A stretch of 16,524 bases of DNA from Clostridiales bacterium. GTDB lineage: Bacteria > Bacillota > Clostridia > Oscillospirales > Oscillospiraceae. The stretch lies in NCBI GenBank assembly GCA_004556965.1, contig SFFE01000025.1, positions 1 to 16,524 on the forward strand, given 5' to 3'. A program made the position numbers and the translations under genes. The notes under the pieces were generated by a model. The model ran no database searches, was not told the DNA's origin, and was given only the letters and a program-made list of their open reading frames with translations. Shown piece by piece: positions 14,270 to 16,524 of the stretch (position 1 is its first letter; each line of letters begins with the position of its first letter).

Positions 14270-15211
14270 TTAAAACGCGACGCCGCGGTCGATGCTGCGG
14301 TCGTGCTCGTCGGCGAGCGTCTGGGCTGCATTGAAGCCCATGTTCTTCTGGCGGTTGTTCATCGCGGCCAGCTCCAGAATCACGGCGAGGTTGCGCCCCG
14401 GCCGCACCGGAATCGTCACGCACGGCACCTTCACGCCCATGATCTCGCAGTACTCCGTGCTGAGTCCCAACCGGTCGTAAGCCCGGCCGTCCTCCCACGC
14501 CTCCAGATTCACCACGAGGTCGATGCGGCTCTCCGGCTTCACGGCGCCGACGCCGTAAATGCGCCGCGCGTCGATCACGCCGATGCCGCGCAGCTCCATG
14601 TAGTAGCGGATCATCTCCGGCGCACTGCCAATGAGCGTCTTGCGCGACGTGCGCTTGATCTCCACCGCATCGTCGGCCACGAGCCGGTGGCCGCGCTTGA
14701 TGAGCTCCAGCGCCGTCTCGCTTTTGCCGACGCCGGAATCGCCCGTGATGAGCACGCCCTCGCCGAACACCTCCACCAACACACCGTGCTGCGTCGTGCG
14801 CGGCGCGAGATAGCTTGAAAGCGCGGCGATGATGTCGGCCATGAACTCCGACGTGTCCTCCCGCGTGAGGAAGAGACTGCGGTCGTACTTCTCCGCCATC
14901 TCCAGGCACTCCGGGAACGGGTCCATCCCGTGGCAGATCACGAGACCGATGATGTCGTACCGCATGAACTGCTCAAAGCGGCTGCGCCGCTCCTCCGGCG
15001 AGAGCATCTCCAGATACGTGCTCTCCACGCGCCCGATGATCTGCAGGCGCTTCGGGTCGAAATAGTTATAAAATCCGGCGAGCTGCAGCCCCGGCCGGTT
15101 GACGTCCGACGTTTCGATCATCCGCCGGTCGTAGTCCGAGCAGGCGTGCAGGACCGTCAGCCCCTGTTCCTCGGCGATCGTTTTGAGCGGCACGGAATAT
15201 TTGTGGCTCAT
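14270..15211 (-). CDS. hprK: HPr kinase/phosphorylase
   Basis: A 313-residue bifunctional enzyme that phosphorylates HPr (and Crh where present) on Ser46 using ATP or pyrophosphate and reverses it, controlling carbon catabolite repression through CcpA. The N-terminal domain (1-about 135) precedes the catalytic P-loop domain. Catalytic His142 is in QHGVLVEV, Walker A is GDSGVGKS (157-164), the Asp pair is in LVADDAVEI (177-185), the family signature is MELRGIGVIDAR (205-216), and the C-terminal loop is PVRPGRN (268-274). The start has an AGGGGG site nine bases upstream. It is the first gene of the operon, driven by the promoter at 15293-15321. No HPr gene is in this window. Confidence 0.97.
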   Translation of the reverse strand: MSHKYSVPLKTIAEEQGLTVLHACSDYDRRMIETSDVNRPGLQLAGFYNYFDPKRLQIIGRVESTYLEMLSPEERRSRFEQFMRYDIIGLVICHGMDPFPECLEMAEKYDRSLFLTREDTSEFMADIIAALSSYLAPRTTQHGVLVEVFGEGVLITGDSGVGKSETALELIKRGHRLVADDAVEIKRTSRKTLIGSAPEMIRYYMELRGIGVIDARRIYGVGAVKPESRIDLVVNLEAWEDGRAYDRLGLSTEYCEIMGVKVPCVTIPVRPGRNLAVILELAAMNNRQKNMGFNAAQTLADEHDRSIDRGVAF

Positions 15212-15262
15212 GCGCGTGTGCCCCCTTCTTCCTGAACTATCCTATTCCAAAGCACGGAACAG

Positions 15263-15283
15263 GAATTCTGATTTCTCAGATTC
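15263..15283 (-). other. Hairpin near the 5' end of the hprK transcript
   Basis: On the minus strand GAATCTGA and TCAGAATTC pair with one bulged base around a GAAA loop. It starts a few bases after the expected transcription start (about 15286) and may stabilise the mRNA 5' end. This is an inference from position only. Confidence 0.35.
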
Positions 15284-15292
15284 TACACCTAT

Positions 15293-15321
15293 ATTTTAAC
15301 CAAACCGCGTACATTTGGCAA
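15293..15321 (-). promoter_or_regulatory. Sigma-A type promoter of the hprK-dnaE operon
   Basis: Minus-strand TTGCCA (15316-15321), a 17-base spacer and TAAAAT (15293-15298), about 80 bases before the hprK start. It faces away from the rpmB promoter, with about 78 bases between the two -35 boxes. No clear catabolite-responsive element was seen. Confidence 0.7.
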
Positions 15322-15399
15322 TGGCTTTTCCATTTTCCCCGAAAAAACCGTCATCGGCCACCCCCGTCGTTGAAAAACACAGGAAATTTTGAAAAGCAC

Positions 15400-15428
15400 T
15401 TGCATTTATTCCGCCCTTCTGCTATGAT
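15400..15428 (+). promoter_or_regulatory. Sigma-A type promoter of rpmB
   Basis: TTGCAT (15400-15405), a 17-base spacer and TATGAT (15423-15428), preceded by an AT-rich stretch that could act as an UP element. The expected leader is about 40 bases, too short for a riboswitch. Confidence 0.8.
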
Positions 15429-15475
15429 AGAAAAGCTGTTCTCGCAGACAACGAAACAAGGAGGTGCTTCAATCC

Positions 15476-15664
15476 ATGGCAAAGTGTCAGTTTTGCGACA
15501 AGGGCGTGACGTTCGGCATTCAGGTGAGCCACTCTCACAGACGCTCCAATCGCACGTGGAAACCCAATGTGAAGCGCGTCAAGGCCATCGTGGACGGAAC
15601 TCCGAAACACGTCTATGCATGCACCCGCTGCCTCCGCAGCGGCAAGGTCACCCGCGCTGTGTGA
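15476..15664 (+). CDS. rpmB: 50S ribosomal protein L28
   Basis: A 62-residue L28 of the large ribosomal subunit. It has the family start MAKCQFCDKG, the basic central part SHSHRRSNRTWKPNVKRV (18-35) and the ending CLRSGKVTRAV. Two CxxC pairs (C4/C7 and C49/C52) form a zinc ribbon, the C+ version that zinc-replete bacteria carry alongside or instead of a C- paralogue. The start at 15476 is preferred over an in-frame upstream codon at 15464 because AAGGAGGT lies about 11 bases before it and the family begins MAKC. It is a single-gene unit with its own promoter and terminator, divergent from hprK. Confidence 0.97.
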   Translation: MAKCQFCDKGVTFGIQVSHSHRRSNRTWKPNVKRVKAIVDGTPKHVYACTRCLRSGKVTRAV

Positions 15665-15686
15665 ATTGCATAAATTGCACCGAACA

Positions 15687-15716
15687 AGGCTCGCCCCGAA
15701 AGAGGCGAGCCTTTTT
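15687..15716 (+). terminator. Rho-independent terminator of rpmB
   Basis: Stem AGGCTCGCC (15687-15695) with GGCGAGCCT (15704-15712), an 8-base loop and a following T-run, 22 bases past the rpmB stop. Confidence 0.92.
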
Positions 15717-15727
15717 CGTGCGCCGCC

Positions 15728-15756
15728 TTGCGCATCCGGCAAAATCAGCGTATACT
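15728..15756 (+). promoter_or_regulatory. Promoter of the NUDIX hydrolase gene
   Basis: TTGCGC (15728-15733), a 17-base spacer and TATACT (15751-15756), directly after the rpmB terminator and about 30 bases before the chosen start codon. Confidence 0.65.
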
Positions 15757-15787
15757 GCACGCAGAACCTGTGAAAGAAGGCCAAAGC

Positions 15788-16255
15788 ATGCTCAACACCA
15801 CGCTCTGCTACATTGAGCGGGACGGCAGCTACCTGATGCTGCACCGCGTCAAGAAGGAAAACGACCTCAACCACGACAAATGGATCGGCGTGGGCGGCAA
15901 GTTCGAGGCGGACGAAAGCCCGGAGGAGTGCCTGCTGCGCGAGGTGCGTGAGGAGACCGGCCTGACGCTGACAGACTGGCGCTACCGCGGCATTGTCACG
16001 TTCGTGTCCGACCGATGGGAGACGGAATACATGCACCTGTTCACGGCGGACGGCTTCACCGGCACGCTGACCGACTGCGACGAGGGCGCGCTGGAGTGGG
16101 TCGAAAAATCCGCCGTGCCGTCGCTGCCCGGCTGGGAGGGCGATCGAATCTTCCTCCGCCTGCTGGCAGAGGACGCGCCGTTTTTCTCTCTGAAGCTCCG
16201 CTACGAGGGCGACACGCTCGCCTATGCCGCGCTGAATGGGAAACAGATCCGATAA
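15788..16255 (+). CDS. NUDIX hydrolase (MutT-like, possible 8-oxo-dGTP diphosphatase)
   Basis: A 155-residue NUDIX protein that hydrolyses a nucleoside diphosphate linked to another moiety. The exact substrate cannot be told; the close group is often annotated 8-oxo-dGTP diphosphatase. The full NUDIX box GX5EX7REVREETGL is present at residues 37-59 with E52, E55 and E56 as metal ligands, preceded by the typical WIGVGGKFE. The start at 15788 is chosen over an in-frame TTG at 15728 because that codon overlaps the -35 box, while AGAAGG lies seven bases before the ATG and MLNTTLCYI is a usual family beginning. It has its own promoter and a strong terminator. Confidence 0.92.
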   Translation: MLNTTLCYIERDGSYLMLHRVKKENDLNHDKWIGVGGKFEADESPEECLLREVREETGLTLTDWRYRGIVTFVSDRWETEYMHLFTADGFTGTLTDCDEGALEWVEKSAVPSLPGWEGDRIFLRLLAEDAPFFSLKLRYEGDTLAYAALNGKQIR

Positions 16256-16261
16256 CCAAAC

Positions 16262-16309
16262 GCCCGGAGACCGGCGGACGCTTTGTCCGCCGGTCTCCGG
16301 GCTTCTTTC
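16262..16309 (+). terminator. Strong terminator of the NUDIX gene
   Basis: A perfect 17-bp GC-rich stem (16262-16278 with 16286-16302) with a 7-base loop is followed by an interrupted T-rich tail (TTCTTTCGGCTTT). The stem starts seven bases past the stop. It may also insulate against the minus-strand reading frame that ends at 16315. Confidence 0.85.
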
Positions 16310-16314
16310 GGCTT

Positions 16315-16446
16315 TCATTTTCTGCCAGCGCCCTTTTGCTGCTCGAGCGTCTTTTGCAGCTGCTCGCATTGCCGGTTCAGCTCCTCAACCGAGGCCTGAA
16401 GTTCGTCCAACTGGCTGTGGATGGGCTTGAGTAAACGCTGAATAAA
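16315..16446 (-). pseudogene. Orphan coiled-coil C-terminal fragment
   Basis: On the minus strand a 43-codon open stretch ends at a stop at 16315-16317. It reads as an amphipathic coiled coil (LDELQASVEELNRQCEQLQK, then TLEQQKGAGRK at the end), with heptad-spaced Leu/Val and GC-rich third positions like the neighbouring genes. An in-frame stop lies directly upstream (16447-16449), and no ATG or GTG with a Shine-Dalgarno site is present; the only candidate start is a TTG at 16408-16410 without a ribosome site. It looks like the 3' end of a gene whose upstream part was lost, frameshifted or replaced by the AT-richer sequence beyond 16435. It could instead be a chance open frame. No function is assigned. 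Confidence 0.4.
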
Positions 16447-16524
16447 TCAAGTTTTGCCCAAAGAGGAAGGGATAGCAGCAAGAAACGAGACAAATTCGAA
16501 ACTTTATCCGGCCATTACGGCCCT

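Noticed and set aside
15299..15399. Possible catabolite-responsive operator between hprK and rpmB, around TGGCAATGGCTTTTCCA
   Set aside because: It has the outer dyad, but the central CG and the spacing do not match the CcpA site consensus, and part of it is explained by the hprK -35 box.

Overview
The window looks like chromosomal DNA from a GC-rich member of the Firmicutes/Clostridia, most likely the Oscillospiraceae (Ruminococcaceae) group. The reasons are the hprK-murB-rapZ-yvcK-whiA gene order, Clostridia-like Shine-Dalgarno sites (AGGAGG), near-consensus sigma-A promoters with 17-bp spacers, a zinc-ribbon L28 and a TAXI-type TRAP transporter. The genus cannot be fixed from sequence alone. 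No rRNA, tRNA, CRISPR array, prophage or intact insertion sequence was seen.

Right to left on the minus strand, the layout is as follows. (1) A long housekeeping operon starts at a promoter near 15300 and runs hprK (carbon catabolite control), murB (peptidoglycan precursor), rapZ and yvcK (cell-envelope/carbon regulation), whiA (sporulation/division regulator) and dnaE (replicative polymerase alpha subunit). Gaps are only 1 to 21 bases. (2) A second promoter sits directly behind the dnaE stop and drives two coupled CNNM/HlyC-type membrane proteins (DUF21 + CBS pair + CorC_HlyC) that share an ATGA overlap and end at a strong terminator at 4302-4345. (3) After a 430-base intergenic region comes a two-gene TAXI-TRAP uptake operon: a substrate-binding lipoprotein (2921-3928), a strong intergenic hairpin, and a fused permease (775-2823), closed by a terminator at 729-765. 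(4) A small lipoprotein with an apparent NTF2-like domain (165-644) follows, closed by a terminator at 120-158.

On the plus strand, divergent from hprK, lie rpmB (ribosomal protein L28) with its own promoter and terminator, then a NUDIX hydrolase with its own promoter and a 17-bp terminator stem. The last 210 bases hold an orphan coiled-coil C-terminal fragment on the minus strand and a more AT-rich stretch to the edge.

The most unusual observation is the TAXI substrate-binding protein. The segment that forms the C-terminus of ordinary family members (second hinge strand plus the terminal helices with an HPGAAKYFKEKG motif) lies at the N-terminus here, directly after the signal peptide and before the usual GG-SGTYY entry motif. 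The protein then stops where that segment would normally begin. It reads as a natural circular permutation in one uninterrupted frame. A second observation is a pair of dispersed intergenic elements (1-87 and 4154-4243). Each lies just downstream of a minus-strand terminator and combines a near-identical 50-base core with a hairpin whose arms differ in sequence but remain self-complementary.
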